Source: DASQPR01 sp035713725 (GTDB lineage Bacteria; Actinomycetota; Actinomycetes; Mycobacteriales; Micromonosporaceae). Taken from it: a stretch of DNA of 57,351 nucleotides. Both the position numbers and the translations under genes were made by a program. Below, in pieces: positions 1 through 8,136 of the stretch. The DNA lies in NCBI GenBank assembly GCA_035713725.1, contig DASTMZ010000077.1:1-57351 (forward strand), in the 5' to 3' direction. Below the pieces are notes generated by a model. It was not told where the DNA came from. It worked only from the letters and a program-made list of their open reading frames with translations, and ran no database searches. The first letter of the stretch is position 1. Every line of letters starts with the position of its first letter.

Positions 1-56
1 AGGCGGCTGGCCGACCGGCCCGCCGAACAACCAGGATCAAGGAGCAGTCCACCGTC

Positions 57-860
57 ATGGCCGTGGTAACCATGCGCCAGCTGTTGGAGAGCGGTGTCCA
101 CTTCGGGCACCAGACCCGCCGCTGGAATCCCAAGATGAAGCGCTTCATCTTCGCCGAGCGCAACGGCATCTACATCATCGATCTGCGCCAGAGCCTCGAT
201 TACATCGAGAAGACCTACGAGTTCGTCAAGAACACCGTCGCGTCGGGTGGCAGCGTGCTGTTCGTCGGCACCAAGAAGCAGGCCCAAGAGGCGATCGCCG
301 AGCAGGCGTCGCGAGTCGGCATGCCATACGTGAACCACCGCTGGCTCGGCGGCATGCTCACGAACTTCCAGACCGTTCACAAGCGCCTGCAGCGCATGAA
401 GGAGCTGGAGGCGATCGAGCTGTCCGGCACCGCGCAGGGCTACACCAAGAAGGAGACCCTGCAACTCGCGCGCGAGAAGTCCAAGCTCACCAAGACGCTC
501 GGCGGTCTCCGCGACATGCAAAAGACGCCGGCCGCGGTGTGGATCGTCGACACGAAGAAGGAGCACATCGCCGTCGACGAGGCGCGCAAACTCGGCATCC
601 CGGTGATCGCGGTGCTGGACACCAACTGCGACCCGGACGAGGTCGACTTCCCGATCCCGGGCAACGACGACGCCATTCGCTCCGCGGCGCTGCTCACCCG
701 CGTGATCGCGGACGCGGTCGCGGCCGGTCTGATCGCCCGCTCCGGCAAGGCGCGCGGCGACGACAAGCCGGAACCCGGGACGGTCGGCAGCGACGAGCCG
801 TTGGCCGAATGGGAGCAGGAGCTTCTTGCTCCGGCTGAGTCATCTTCGTCGGAGAGCTGA
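57..860 (+). CDS. rpsB: 30S ribosomal protein S2
   Basis: Ribosomal protein S2 of the 30S subunit, needed for S1 binding and translation initiation. The protein is 267 aa and opens with the family signature (MRQLLESGVHFGHQTRRWNP), followed by the S2 motifs FVGTKKQAQ and WLGGMLTN. The last 40 or so residues form a Glu/Ser-rich tail typical of actinobacteria. The ATG at 57 is preceded by AAGGAG at 39-44 (12-nt spacing). An internal in-frame ATG at residue 6 is possible, but homologues begin MAVVTMRQ. It is the first gene of the rpsB-tsf pair, and a long inverted repeat follows its stop. Identification is secure. Confidence 0.98.
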   Translation: MAVVTMRQLLESGVHFGHQTRRWNPKMKRFIFAERNGIYIIDLRQSLDYIEKTYEFVKNTVASGGSVLFVGTKKQAQEAIAEQASRVGMPYVNHRWLGGMLTNFQTVHKRLQRMKELEAIELSGTAQGYTKKETLQLAREKSKLTKTLGGLRDMQKTPAAVWIVDTKKEHIAVDEARKLGIPVIAVLDTNCDPDEVDFPIPGNDDAIRSAALLTRVIADAVAAGLIARSGKARGDDKPEPGTVGSDEPLAEWEQELLAPAESSSSES

Positions 861-934
861 GGTCTTCCCGGCGACCCTGCCCACTCCGGGCGGTCAGGCT
901 TGATCCCTCCGTGGGCACGGTCGCCGGGAAGACC
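861..934 (+). terminator. Long inverted repeat between rpsB and tsf (terminator or attenuator)
   Basis: Directly after the rpsB stop, 861-876 pairs with 919-934 (16 bp), and after one C-C mismatch 878-884 pairs with 911-917 (7 bp). The loop is 26 nt. There is no long U-tract, only a GT-rich stretch, so complete termination is uncertain. The position suggests it sets the S2 to EF-Ts ratio or protects the rpsB mRNA 3' end. Confidence 0.6.
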
Positions 935-1074
935 CGACGTGGTCGTGGTTTGCCCGTGCGCGACGACTTAAAGATCTATACGGGGTGTACGTGGTACCGG
1001 ACACTGCCCGTGGTACCGGGGCGATATCGAGTGGTCGCTGACAAACGGCAACTGGATTTGGATGGAATAGGGAG

Positions 1075-1908
1075 ATGGCGAACTTTACTGCGGCGGACGT
1101 CAAGCGGCTCCGCGATCTGACCGGCGCCGGCATGCTCGACTGCAAGAACGCGCTCGTCGAGGCGGACGGCGACTTCGACAAGGCCGTCGAGATCTTGCGC
1201 GCTAAGGGTGCCAAAGATGTGAACAAGCGTGCCGGCCGTACCGCGGCGAACGGTCTCGTGGCGCACTTCGGCAACGCACTTCTCGAGCTCAACTGCGAGA
1301 CGGACTTCGTCGCGAAGAACGAGGACTTCATCGAGCTTGCCCAGCAGGTTGTCGAGCACGTCGCGACCGGGCGCCCGGCAGATCTCGACGCGCTGCTCGC
1401 CTCGTCGATGCCCGACGGCCGGACGGTCGCGGCCGCGGTAGAGGAGCTGTCCGCCAAGATCGGCGAGAAGCTCGTCGTGAATCGGTTCGCGGTGCTCGAC
1501 GGCCCGGTAGCGGTCTACCTGCACCGCAAGTCCGCCGACCTACCGCCGCAGGTGGGCGTCATGGTCGCGTACACCGGTAAGGAATCGGACGAGGCGTCGC
1601 TCGACGACGCGCGCGGCATCGCGATGCAGATCGCTGCGATGCGGCCGAAATATCTGACGCGCGACGAGGTGCCGGCCGACGTGGTGGACACCGAGCGGCG
1701 CGTTGCCGAGCAGAGCGCGAAGGAGGAGGGCAAGCCCGCCGCCGCGCTCCCGAAGATCGTCGAAGGTCGGGTCGGCGCGTTCTTCAAGGACTTCGTGCTG
1801 CTCGAGCAGGCGTCCGTACAGGACCAGAAGAAGTCGGTCCGGCAGGTGCTCACCGACACCGGCCTGACGATCAAGAAGTTCGCGCACTTCGAGGTGGGTC
1901 GCGTCTGA
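1075..1908 (+). CDS. tsf: Elongation factor Ts
   Basis: EF-Ts, the guanine-nucleotide exchange factor that regenerates EF-Tu-GTP. The protein is 277 aa. Residues 1-50 form the UBA-like N-domain (VKRLRDLTGAGMLDCKNAL), followed by the EF-Tu-contacting signature NCETDFVAKNEDF near residue 74, and the dimerisation domains. The length is normal. The ATG at 1075 is preceded at once by GGAG (1071-1074, too close), and GGAA at 1064-1067 may serve as the ribosome-binding site. The gap from rpsB (214 nt) holds a 23-bp hairpin and possibly its own promoter (TATACG at 977-982). Confidence 0.97.
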   Translation: MANFTAADVKRLRDLTGAGMLDCKNALVEADGDFDKAVEILRAKGAKDVNKRAGRTAANGLVAHFGNALLELNCETDFVAKNEDFIELAQQVVEHVATGRPADLDALLASSMPDGRTVAAAVEELSAKIGEKLVVNRFAVLDGPVAVYLHRKSADLPPQVGVMVAYTGKESDEASLDDARGIAMQIAAMRPKYLTRDEVPADVVDTERRVAEQSAKEEGKPAAALPKIVEGRVGAFFKDFVLLEQASVQDQKKSVRQVLTDTGLTIKKFAHFEVGRV

Positions 1909-1953
1909 CGGTTCACCACCGAACGGGCGTTGCCAACGAGCCGGCTTTTACCG

Positions 1954-2000
1954 ACGAGGAGGTCATCGGCGTGCCACGTCGACGCGGATGGCCTCCTCGT
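1954..2000. other. Inverted repeat between tsf and pyrH
   Basis: The 14-nt arm at 1954-1967 pairs with 1987-2000 (13 Watson-Crick pairs plus one G-U), with a 19-nt loop. No U-run follows. It lies 46 nt after the tsf stop, so it may be a processing or transcript-stabilising hairpin, or a weak terminator separating tsf from pyrH. Confidence 0.5.
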
Positions 2001-2161
2001 TCGCGTCCGGAAGAGTGACGGCGTGGCCCTTCGGGTTTGGGGCATTTCTTCCATTGTTTCCGGGCGGCGGTGACGCTCCCGCGGCCGGTACCGGTGGGTG
2101 GCCATGCACGCACGGCGCCGACATGACACATTAGGTACCACGTCCACCACCGGGAGGCGCG

Positions 2162-2917
2162 ATGAGCAGTACGGCGGCCAAGGCTGCGCCGGAAGCGACC
2201 ATCCCAGGGCGGCCGCGCCGGGTGGTCCTGAAACTGTCCGGCGAGGTGTTCGGCGGCGGCGCGATCGGTGTCGATCCGGATGTGGTTCAGCAGATCGCCC
2301 GGCAGATCGCGATCGTCGCACGCCAGGGTGTGCAGGTCGCGGTGGTGGTTGGCGGCGGCAACTTCTTCCGGGGCGCCGAGTTGCAGCGCCGTGGCATGGA
2401 CCGGCCGCGAGCGGACTACATGGGCATGCTGGCCACCGTCATGAACTGCCTCGCGCTACAGGACTTTCTCGAGAAGATCGGCATCGAGACGCGGGTGCAG
2501 ACCGCGATCAACATGGCCCAGGTGGCCGAGCCCTACATCCCGCGACGCGCCATCCGGCACCTCGAAAAGGGTCGTGTGGTGATCTTCGGCGCCGGCGCCG
2601 GAATGCCGTACTTCTCGACCGACACCGTCGCCGCGCAGCGCGCACTCGAGATCCACGCCGACATCGTGCTGATGAGCAAGAACGGCGTCGACGGCGTCTA
2701 CACCGCCGATCCGCGTACCGACCCGACCGCCCGTAAGCTGGATACGGTGACGTTCGATGATGCGATCGGCGCGGGCCTTCGGGTCATGGATACCGCGGCA
2801 CTCGCGCTCTGCCGCGACAACAAACTGCCCATGCTCGTCTTCGGTTCGGACGGGACGGACACGCTCGTCCGTGCCATCCGCGGTGAGCAGATCGGCACTC
2901 TGATCACCGCGAATTGA
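2162..2917 (+). CDS. pyrH: Uridylate kinase
   Basis: UMP kinase (UMP + ATP to UDP + ADP), of the bacterial hexameric amino-acid-kinase fold, acting in pyrimidine nucleotide synthesis. The protein is 251 aa. Visible motifs are LKLSGEVFGGG (phosphate-binding), VVGGGNFFRGA, the MGMLATVMN nucleotide segment and MSKNGVDGVYTADPR. The ATG at 2162 has GGGAGG six nt upstream. The first 18 residues are a variable Ala/Pro-rich leader. The next gene is frr, the usual pyrH-frr order. Identification is secure. Confidence 0.97.
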   Translation: MSSTAAKAAPEATIPGRPRRVVLKLSGEVFGGGAIGVDPDVVQQIARQIAIVARQGVQVAVVVGGGNFFRGAELQRRGMDRPRADYMGMLATVMNCLALQDFLEKIGIETRVQTAINMAQVAEPYIPRRAIRHLEKGRVVIFGAGAGMPYFSTDTVAAQRALEIHADIVLMSKNGVDGVYTADPRTDPTARKLDTVTFDDAIGAGLRVMDTAALALCRDNKLPMLVFGSDGTDTLVRAIRGEQIGTLITAN

Positions 2918-2996
2918 GCGATCACTGCCGACCGGATACGGCCGGCGGCAACCCCCCGGGCGCGAGCAGGGACGTGAGTGCGATAGGAGAGGGCAC

Positions 2997-3554
2997 GTGA
3001 TCGACGACACCCTCCTCGAGGCAGAGGAGAAGATGGAGCGAGCGGTCGAGTTCGCGAAGGAAGACTTCGCGACGATCCGTACTGGTCGTGCGACTCCCGC
3101 GATGTTCTCCAAGATCATTATCGACTACTACGGTACGCCGACGCCGCTGACGCAGATGGCCTCGATCGCGACTCCGGAGCCCCGGATGGCGATCATCAAG
3201 CCGTACGACAACGGGCAGCTGGCCGCGATGGAGAAGGCGATCCGCGACTCCGACCTCGGTGTCAACCCCAACAACGAGGGCAATCAGCTGCGCATCCACC
3301 TGCCGCAAATGACCGAGGAACGGCGGCGCGAGATGGTCCGGGTGGCGCGGCACAAGGGCGAGGAGGCGAAGGTCGCGGTCCGCAACGTGCGACGCAAGGC
3401 GAAAGAGGAGTTGGACCGCATCGTCCGGGACGGTGAGTCGGGCGAGGACGAAGGCCGTCGCGCGGAAAAGGAGCTCGAAGAGTTGACGCACAAGTACGTT
3501 GCGCACCTCGACGAGATCATCAAGCACAAGGAAGCCGAGTTGCTCGAGGTCTGA
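2997..3554 (+). CDS. frr: Ribosome recycling factor
   Basis: RRF, which with EF-G splits post-termination ribosomes. The protein is 185 aa, the standard length. It has the three-helix-bundle domain and conserved segments FATIRTGRATPAMF, IKPYDN, LGVNPNNEG, RIHLPQMTEERR and RVARHKGEEAKVAVRN. The start is GTG at 2997, with AGGAGAGGG at 2985-2993 just upstream. Its stop overlaps the cdsA start by one base (TGATG), implying translational coupling. Confidence 0.97.
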   Translation: MIDDTLLEAEEKMERAVEFAKEDFATIRTGRATPAMFSKIIIDYYGTPTPLTQMASIATPEPRMAIIKPYDNGQLAAMEKAIRDSDLGVNPNNEGNQLRIHLPQMTEERRREMVRVARHKGEEAKVAVRNVRRKAKEELDRIVRDGESGEDEGRRAEKELEELTHKYVAHLDEIIKHKEAELLEV

Positions 3555-5101
3555 TGGCCTACAACGATCCACCGGCCGACCGACCGGCGAGGCCGCCGGC
3601 CGGATGGTCGGACCCGACCGCCGAGCGCGATGTACGTCGGGGACGCCACCGGGCGCGGCATGCTGATGCCGCGCCCGACGCGTACGAAGACGACGGTTAT
3701 GGCTACTCGTACGGCGACGGGGTCTCGCCACAGCCGATGTACGGCCCGGACCCGTCACCGTACGAGCCGCCCGGCGGTCCGGCGGGGCGCCGCCGCCCAC
3801 CTACGGAGCCACGGCGACCCGACGTACGGGACCCGCGCCGGCCGGATCCGTCGTACCCGCCGCCGGGCCGGTCCGCTGGCGGTCCGCCGCGACCTGGTGG
3901 CCCGTGGCCGCTGCCCGGGGGGCCCGCATCGCGCGCCACGACGCCCGGTCGCCGCCCGCCCGCGGAGTCGACCGACCCGTACGGGTGGTCCGGCCATGGC
4001 GTGCCACCGGGCGGACCGGGCATGCCACCGGGACACGGCCGCGGCCATCGTGGCGCGCCACCACCGGGGCCGCTCGGCCCGGGCGCCAGTCCCTACGGCA
4101 TGGCTCCGGGCCGTGCCGCCCCAAGCGCCTCCGGACCTGGCAGCACGGGCGACGCGCCGCCGAAGACTGGCCGGGCAGGCCGCAACCTCCGCGCCGCGAT
4201 CGGTGTCGGACTGCTGCTCCTCGGCATCGTCTTGGGGTCGCTTTTCCTGTGGAAGCCCGCATTTGTCGCGGTGCTCGCCGCGGCCGCGTGCGTCGGCGTA
4301 TGGGAGATGGTCGGTGCGTTCCAGGCGTCGCCGCGTCGCCGGTCCGCTACGCCGTTCACGGCAAACGCGGCCGGCGCTCCGGGTCGCGGTCCGGCCGATC
4401 GGACCGGCGAGACGACCGCGATCCCGGTGTCGAGCCCGGAGCTCAGGTCGCGCGGGCGGCCGCCGCTCGTACCGCTGATCGGCGGCTGCCTCGTGATGGC
4501 GCCGCTGGCGTATTACGGCGGCGTGGAGTCGCTTGTACTCGGCTTGCTCGTGACGATCCTCGCGGTGATCGTCTGGCGATTGTCCGGCGGTCCGGCCGGG
4601 TTCGCGCGCGACGTGTCGGCGGCCACCCTGATCGCCGCGTACGTGCCGTTCCTGCTCTTCTTCGGGGTGCTGCTTTCCGTCCCGCACGATGGCGACCTGC
4701 GAGTGCTGTGCATCCTCGCGATGGTGGTGTTGTCCGACACCGGTGGATACGCCGCCGGCGTGTTCCTTGGCAAGCATCCGATGGCGCCCTCGATCAGCCC
4801 GAAGAAGTCGTGGGAGGGGCTTGCCGGCTCACTCGTGGCAACCGGCGTCGGTGGCGCGTTCCTCGTCCACTACCTGCTGCATCAGCCGTACTGGCATGGC
4901 GCGGTGCTCGGTGTCGCGGTGTCCGCGGCGGCCGTGCTGGGAGATCTCGCCGAGTCGCTGATCAAGCGCGATCTGGGTATCAAGGACATGAGCGACCTGC
5001 TGCCTGGGCACGGCGGCGTGATGGATCGACTGGACTCGGTGGTATTCGCCGCTCCGACCGCGTACATGCTGCTCGCGCTGCTCGCACCGCACGCCACGTA
5101 G
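3554..5101 (+). CDS. cdsA: Phosphatidate cytidylyltransferase (CDP-diacylglycerol synthase)
   Basis: Makes CDP-diacylglycerol from phosphatidic acid and CTP at the inner membrane, the branch point to all phospholipids. The protein is 515 aa. Residues 1-205 are a Pro/Gly/Arg-rich disordered extension, followed by several transmembrane segments from about residue 212. The CdsA signature lies near residues 467-495 (LIKRDLGIKDMSDLLPGHGG, then MDRLD). The core family is about 270-300 aa, so the cytosolic extension is unusually long, although Pro-rich extensions are common in actinobacterial CdsA. The ATG overlaps the frr stop by one base. Confidence 0.95.
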   Translation: MAYNDPPADRPARPPAGWSDPTAERDVRRGRHRARHADAAPDAYEDDGYGYSYGDGVSPQPMYGPDPSPYEPPGGPAGRRRPPTEPRRPDVRDPRRPDPSYPPPGRSAGGPPRPGGPWPLPGGPASRATTPGRRPPAESTDPYGWSGHGVPPGGPGMPPGHGRGHRGAPPPGPLGPGASPYGMAPGRAAPSASGPGSTGDAPPKTGRAGRNLRAAIGVGLLLLGIVLGSLFLWKPAFVAVLAAAACVGVWEMVGAFQASPRRRSATPFTANAAGAPGRGPADRTGETTAIPVSSPELRSRGRPPLVPLIGGCLVMAPLAYYGGVESLVLGLLVTILAVIVWRLSGGPAGFARDVSAATLIAAYVPFLLFFGVLLSVPHDGDLRVLCILAMVVLSDTGGYAAGVFLGKHPMAPSISPKKSWEGLAGSLVATGVGGAFLVHYLLHQPYWHGAVLGVAVSAAAVLGDLAESLIKRDLGIKDMSDLLPGHGGVMDRLDSVVFAAPTAYMLLALLAPHAT

Positions 5102-5197
5102 GCAATCCATCAGGCGGCATCCGCCCGACCCGCCGAACAAGGCGAGGACGCTCCGACGTGCGAGACTAGACCAAAATGACCGCGACCATGACTCCAT

Positions 5198-5253
5198 GAT
5201 CACGAAATCGAGATCACGAAATCGCGATCAACACACCGCGATCAACACACCGT
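5198..5253. repeat. 14-bp tandem repeat upstream of rlmN
   Basis: Four contiguous 14-bp units in two related pairs: GATCACGAAATCG(A/C) at 5198-5211 and 5212-5225, and GATCAACACACCG(C/T) at 5226-5239 and 5240-5253. The last unit runs into the furthest-upstream possible rlmN start (GTG at 5252). Confidence 0.85.
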
Positions 5254-5377
5254 GACAAGGATGACGCCACCAGGGATGACCGCCTTACCGATCATGCCCG
5301 TCGACCGCACGGCCGCCGAGGCGGCCGTGGAGACGATGTCGGCGTCGACGGGCGTGCACGGACCTAGCTTGCGGGTG

Positions 5378-6499
5378 ATGCCGATCGGTCGCGGCAGCAG
5401 TGAACCGAACGCCACTGCTCGCCATCGGGCGTCGATGCCACCGCGGCACCTTGCCGACCTAGATCTGGATGCCCGGCGCGCCGTCGTCGCCGAGGTCGGC
5501 GGTCGACCGTACCGGGCTAATCAGATCTCTACGCACTACTTCGGGCGCCTGGCGCGCGATCCGGAGCTGATGACCGACGTACCGGTGAGCGAGCGTGGCG
5601 AGCTCGCGGCGCTTCTGCTGCCGCCGCTGCTGACCCCGATCCGCGAGCTGGCCTGCGACGGCGGCGCGACCCGGAAGAACCTGTGGCGGCTGCACGACGG
5701 ATCGCTCGTGGAGAGCGTCCTGATGGGCTACCCGGACCGCGTCACGGTGTGCGTGTCGAGTCAGGCCGGCTGCGGCATGGGGTGCCCGTTCTGCGCGACC
5801 GGTCAGGCCGGTCTCACGCGCAACTTGTCTACCGCCGAGATCGTCGACCAGGTCGTATGGTTCGCCGCGCAAGCCGCAAGCGGACTGCTGCCCGGCAGCC
5901 CGCCTCGGCTCTCACACGTGGTGTTCATGGGCATGGGCGAACCGCTGGCCAACTATCCGCGCGTCGTCGAGGCGGTACGCCGGCTGTCCGCGCCCGCACC
6001 CGAAGGTCTTGGCCTGTCTCAGCGTCACATCACGGTGTCCACCGTCGGGCTGGTGCCGGCCATCGAACGCCTGATTGCTGAGGACCTCTCAGTCACCCTT
6101 GCGCTGTCGCTCCACGCGCCCGATGATGATCTGCGCGATGAGCTGGTCCCGGTCAACCAGCGCTGGAAGGTGGCCGAGGTGCTGGATGCGGTCTGGCGGT
6201 ATGCGGCACACTCCGGTCGGCGGATATCCATCGAATACGCGATGATCCGCAATGTGAACGACCAGCCCTGGCGCGCCGACCTGCTTGGTGCGCTATTGTC
6301 CGGCCAGCTCGTGCATGTGAATCTCATTCCGCTGAACCCCACGCCGGGGAGCCGGTGGGATGCGAGTCCGAAGCCGGTCGAGCGTGAGTTCGTCCGGCGG
6401 CTGCGCGCGGCAGGGGTCGCCACCACGGTTCGCGATACCCGTGGGCGGGAGATCGACGGCGCGTGCGGGCAGCTCGCCGCAGCGGAGGTGGAGGCGTGA
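5378..6499 (+). CDS. rlmN: Dual-specificity RNA methyltransferase RlmN
   Basis: Radical-SAM enzyme that methylates C2 of A2503 in 23S rRNA and A37 of some tRNAs, acting on translational fidelity. The core starts at PPRHLADL; YFGRL and MTDVP follow. The [4Fe-4S] cluster motif is C-x3-C-x2-C (CGMGCPFCATG), then VFMGMGEPLANY, SLHAPDD and the C-terminal catalytic-Cys segment DGACGQLA. The start is uncertain. The frame is open back to GTG 5252 and ATG 5276, but no candidate has a good ribosome-binding site. 5378 gives about 373 aa, matching the family. The stop overlaps the next gene's GTG (GTGA). Confidence 0.93.
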   Translation: MPIGRGSSEPNATARHRASMPPRHLADLDLDARRAVVAEVGGRPYRANQISTHYFGRLARDPELMTDVPVSERGELAALLLPPLLTPIRELACDGGATRKNLWRLHDGSLVESVLMGYPDRVTVCVSSQAGCGMGCPFCATGQAGLTRNLSTAEIVDQVVWFAAQAASGLLPGSPPRLSHVVFMGMGEPLANYPRVVEAVRRLSAPAPEGLGLSQRHITVSTVGLVPAIERLIAEDLSVTLALSLHAPDDDLRDELVPVNQRWKVAEVLDAVWRYAAHSGRRISIEYAMIRNVNDQPWRADLLGALLSGQLVHVNLIPLNPTPGSRWDASPKPVEREFVRRLRAAGVATTVRDTRGREIDGACGQLAAAEVEA

Positions 6500-7671
6500 C
6501 GAGTCAGGGTCAGCGATTCCGACGTCGCGCGTTGCGGCGCGGCTACAAGGTCGAGGAAGTCGACAGATTCCTCGACCGGGTCGAGGCCACCCTCAACGGG
6601 GAGCGCGTCGATCCGCCGGTGCGTGCCAAGGAAGTCCACGACGTCGTGTTCCGCGTGAAGTTCGGCGGCTACGACGAATGGCAGGTCGACCTTCATCTCG
6701 ACCGTGTCGAGCGACAGCTCGCCGAGCTGGAGCCGGATCACGGCCAGGGCGGCCCAGAGCGCATGCCGATGGGCGAGCGGCCCGGCATGCCGATCGACCG
6801 GCCGTTCGAACGGCCATCCGTACCAGGTGGACCGATGGCGGGCCAGGGCATGCAGGGTCCGGGTATGCAGGGTCAGGGTATGCAGGGTCAGGGTATGCAG
6901 GGTCCGGGCATGCCGGTCGCCGGGATGCCGGCACCGGGCATGTCACCGCTGCCGAGTCGGCCCGTCGGACCACCCGGCGGTTATCCGCGCTACGACGATC
7001 CGGCCGAGCGAGGCGAGCCCGGCTCGTTCCCGCCGCCGCCCGGCTACCGCCCCGGCACGCCGTACGGTGCCCAGCAGCCCGGCGGCGGACACACGTACGG
7101 TGGCCCGGCACCCGGAGCGCCGATGTACGGCGGTGGACCCGAGCCACGGCCGGGCCAGGGCGGGTACGGGCCGAACGAGCGCGGTGTGCACGCCGACCGT
7201 ACGACCCAGATGCCGCTGCAACCGCCACCGGGCGGCCGTCCGTCCAGTCCGGGCGCCGGGCCGCGCGACACCGGCGGGCTACCGCCGCGCGACACGAGCG
7301 GCTTCGGCGGACCGGGCATGACCGCGCCGCCACGTCCGGCCGCGCCCGGCGGGTTCGGGCGACCGGACGCGCCACCCGCGGAGGGCTTCGGCCAGCCGGC
7401 CCCGGCCGGACCGCCGATGTCGCCGGACATGCAGCGCGTCGACCAGTTGCGGCGGACCTTCCAGCCGCGGCGGTTCGGCAGTGGGTACGACCGCGCCGAG
7501 GTCGACGATCTGTTCGAGGGCATTCTCGCGACGTTGTCGGGCCGCACGCCGCGGCCGGTGGGCGACGCCGACCTCGACCCGCACCGCTTCAACCTGGTGG
7601 CGGGCGGCTACTACGAGGACGAGGTCGACGACGCGTTGCGTCAGGCGCGGGACATCCTTCGCCGGCAGTGA
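6496..7671 (+). CDS. DivIVA-repeat (DivI1A) domain protein
   Basis: A 391-aa protein with four short helical DivIVA-like repeats: two at the N-terminus (FRRRALRRGYKVEEVDRFLD and FRVKFGGYDEWQVDLHLDRV) and two at the C-terminus (FQPRRFGSGYDRAEVDDLFE and FNLVAGGYYEDEVDDALRQA). The roughly 250 residues between are disordered, rich in Gly/Pro/Met/Gln. The repeats resemble the membrane-curvature-binding N-terminus of DivIVA/Wag31, so a polar-growth or division scaffold is inferred, not shown. GTG at 6496 overlaps the rlmN stop and has GGAGGTGGAGG just upstream. The linker contains a 15-bp DNA repeat. Confidence 0.85.
   Translation: MTSQGQRFRRRALRRGYKVEEVDRFLDRVEATLNGERVDPPVRAKEVHDVVFRVKFGGYDEWQVDLHLDRVERQLAELEPDHGQGGPERMPMGERPGMPIDRPFERPSVPGGPMAGQGMQGPGMQGQGMQGQGMQGPGMPVAGMPAPGMSPLPSRPVGPPGGYPRYDDPAERGEPGSFPPPPGYRPGTPYGAQQPGGGHTYGGPAPGAPMYGGGPEPRPGQGGYGPNERGVHADRTTQMPLQPPPGGRPSSPGAGPRDTGGLPPRDTSGFGGPGMTAPPRPAAPGGFGRPDAPPAEGFGQPAPAGPPMSPDMQRVDQLRRTFQPRRFGSGYDRAEVDDLFEGILATLSGRTPRPVGDADLDPHRFNLVAGGYYEDEVDDALRQARDILRRQ
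6850..6909 (+). repeat. 15-bp in-frame repeat (Met-Gln-Gly-rich linker)
   Basis: Four tandem units of ATGCAGGGTC(C/A)GGG(T/C), each encoding Met-Gln-Gly-(Pro/Gln)-Gly in the linker of the DivIVA-repeat protein. Degenerate copies continue downstream (GMPVAGMPAPGM). Confidence 0.9.
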
Positions 7672-7706
7672 GCGGGCGCCGGTAGTTGAGGGACGGCGAT
7701 TGCCGG

Positions 7707-7934
7707 CTACTGCTTCTTCTTCAGGCCGTTGCGGCGCTGCGCGTAGTCGGTCACGATGATCAAGACGATCGTCGCGGCGATGCCGATCAGCCAGATGTCC
7801 TCGACGTGGCCCTTGTGGTTGCCGATCAGCATCAACAGCATGATCACGGCGACCACCAGGCCGGCCGCGTACGCCGCCTTGACCGGCGTGGGCTTGTGCT
7901 GATCCGGCGAGGTCACCGGCTCTTCGTCCGACAC
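7707..7934 (-). CDS. Small two-helix membrane protein, DUF2631-like
   Basis: A 75-aa protein with a charged N-terminus (SDEEPVTSPDQHKP), two predicted transmembrane helices (about residues 21-37 and 47-61) and a very basic C-terminus (RRNGLKKKQ). Length, topology and position near dxr fit the actinobacterial DUF2631 family, whose function is unknown. It starts at GTG 7934 with GGAAGGG about 8 nt upstream. It is transcribed away from the MBL-Rieske gene and converges on the DivIVA-repeat gene. Confidence 0.8.
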   Translation of the reverse strand: MSDEEPVTSPDQHKPTPVKAAYAAGLVVAVIMLLMLIGNHKGHVEDIWLIGIAATIVLIIVTDYAQRRNGLKKKQ

Positions 7935-8094
7935 GTCGAGATCCCTTCCGACACCCTGCGTTCGTGCAACGCGGCGGCTTCGCGATCAGTGTGGCACGCC
8001 GCTCGCGGGAGGTCGGCACAGGCCCGTGGTGCGTACCCGAACCACGGCGTACGCCGAACCGGCCGCCTTAGCATGGCAGCCGGCAGGGGCCGGG

Positions 8095-8100
8095 TAGATT
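8095..8100 (+). promoter_or_regulatory. Candidate -10 element for the MBL-Rieske gene
   Basis: TAGATT lies 36 nt before the GTG at 8137, in the 202-nt gap between divergent genes. AGGAGG follows as ribosome-binding site. No clear TTGAC-type -35 is seen at 16-18 bp. Confidence 0.3.
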
Positions 8101-8136
8101 CGTCCGGTACGTGTACGGCCAGGAGGGGGAAGTCAC

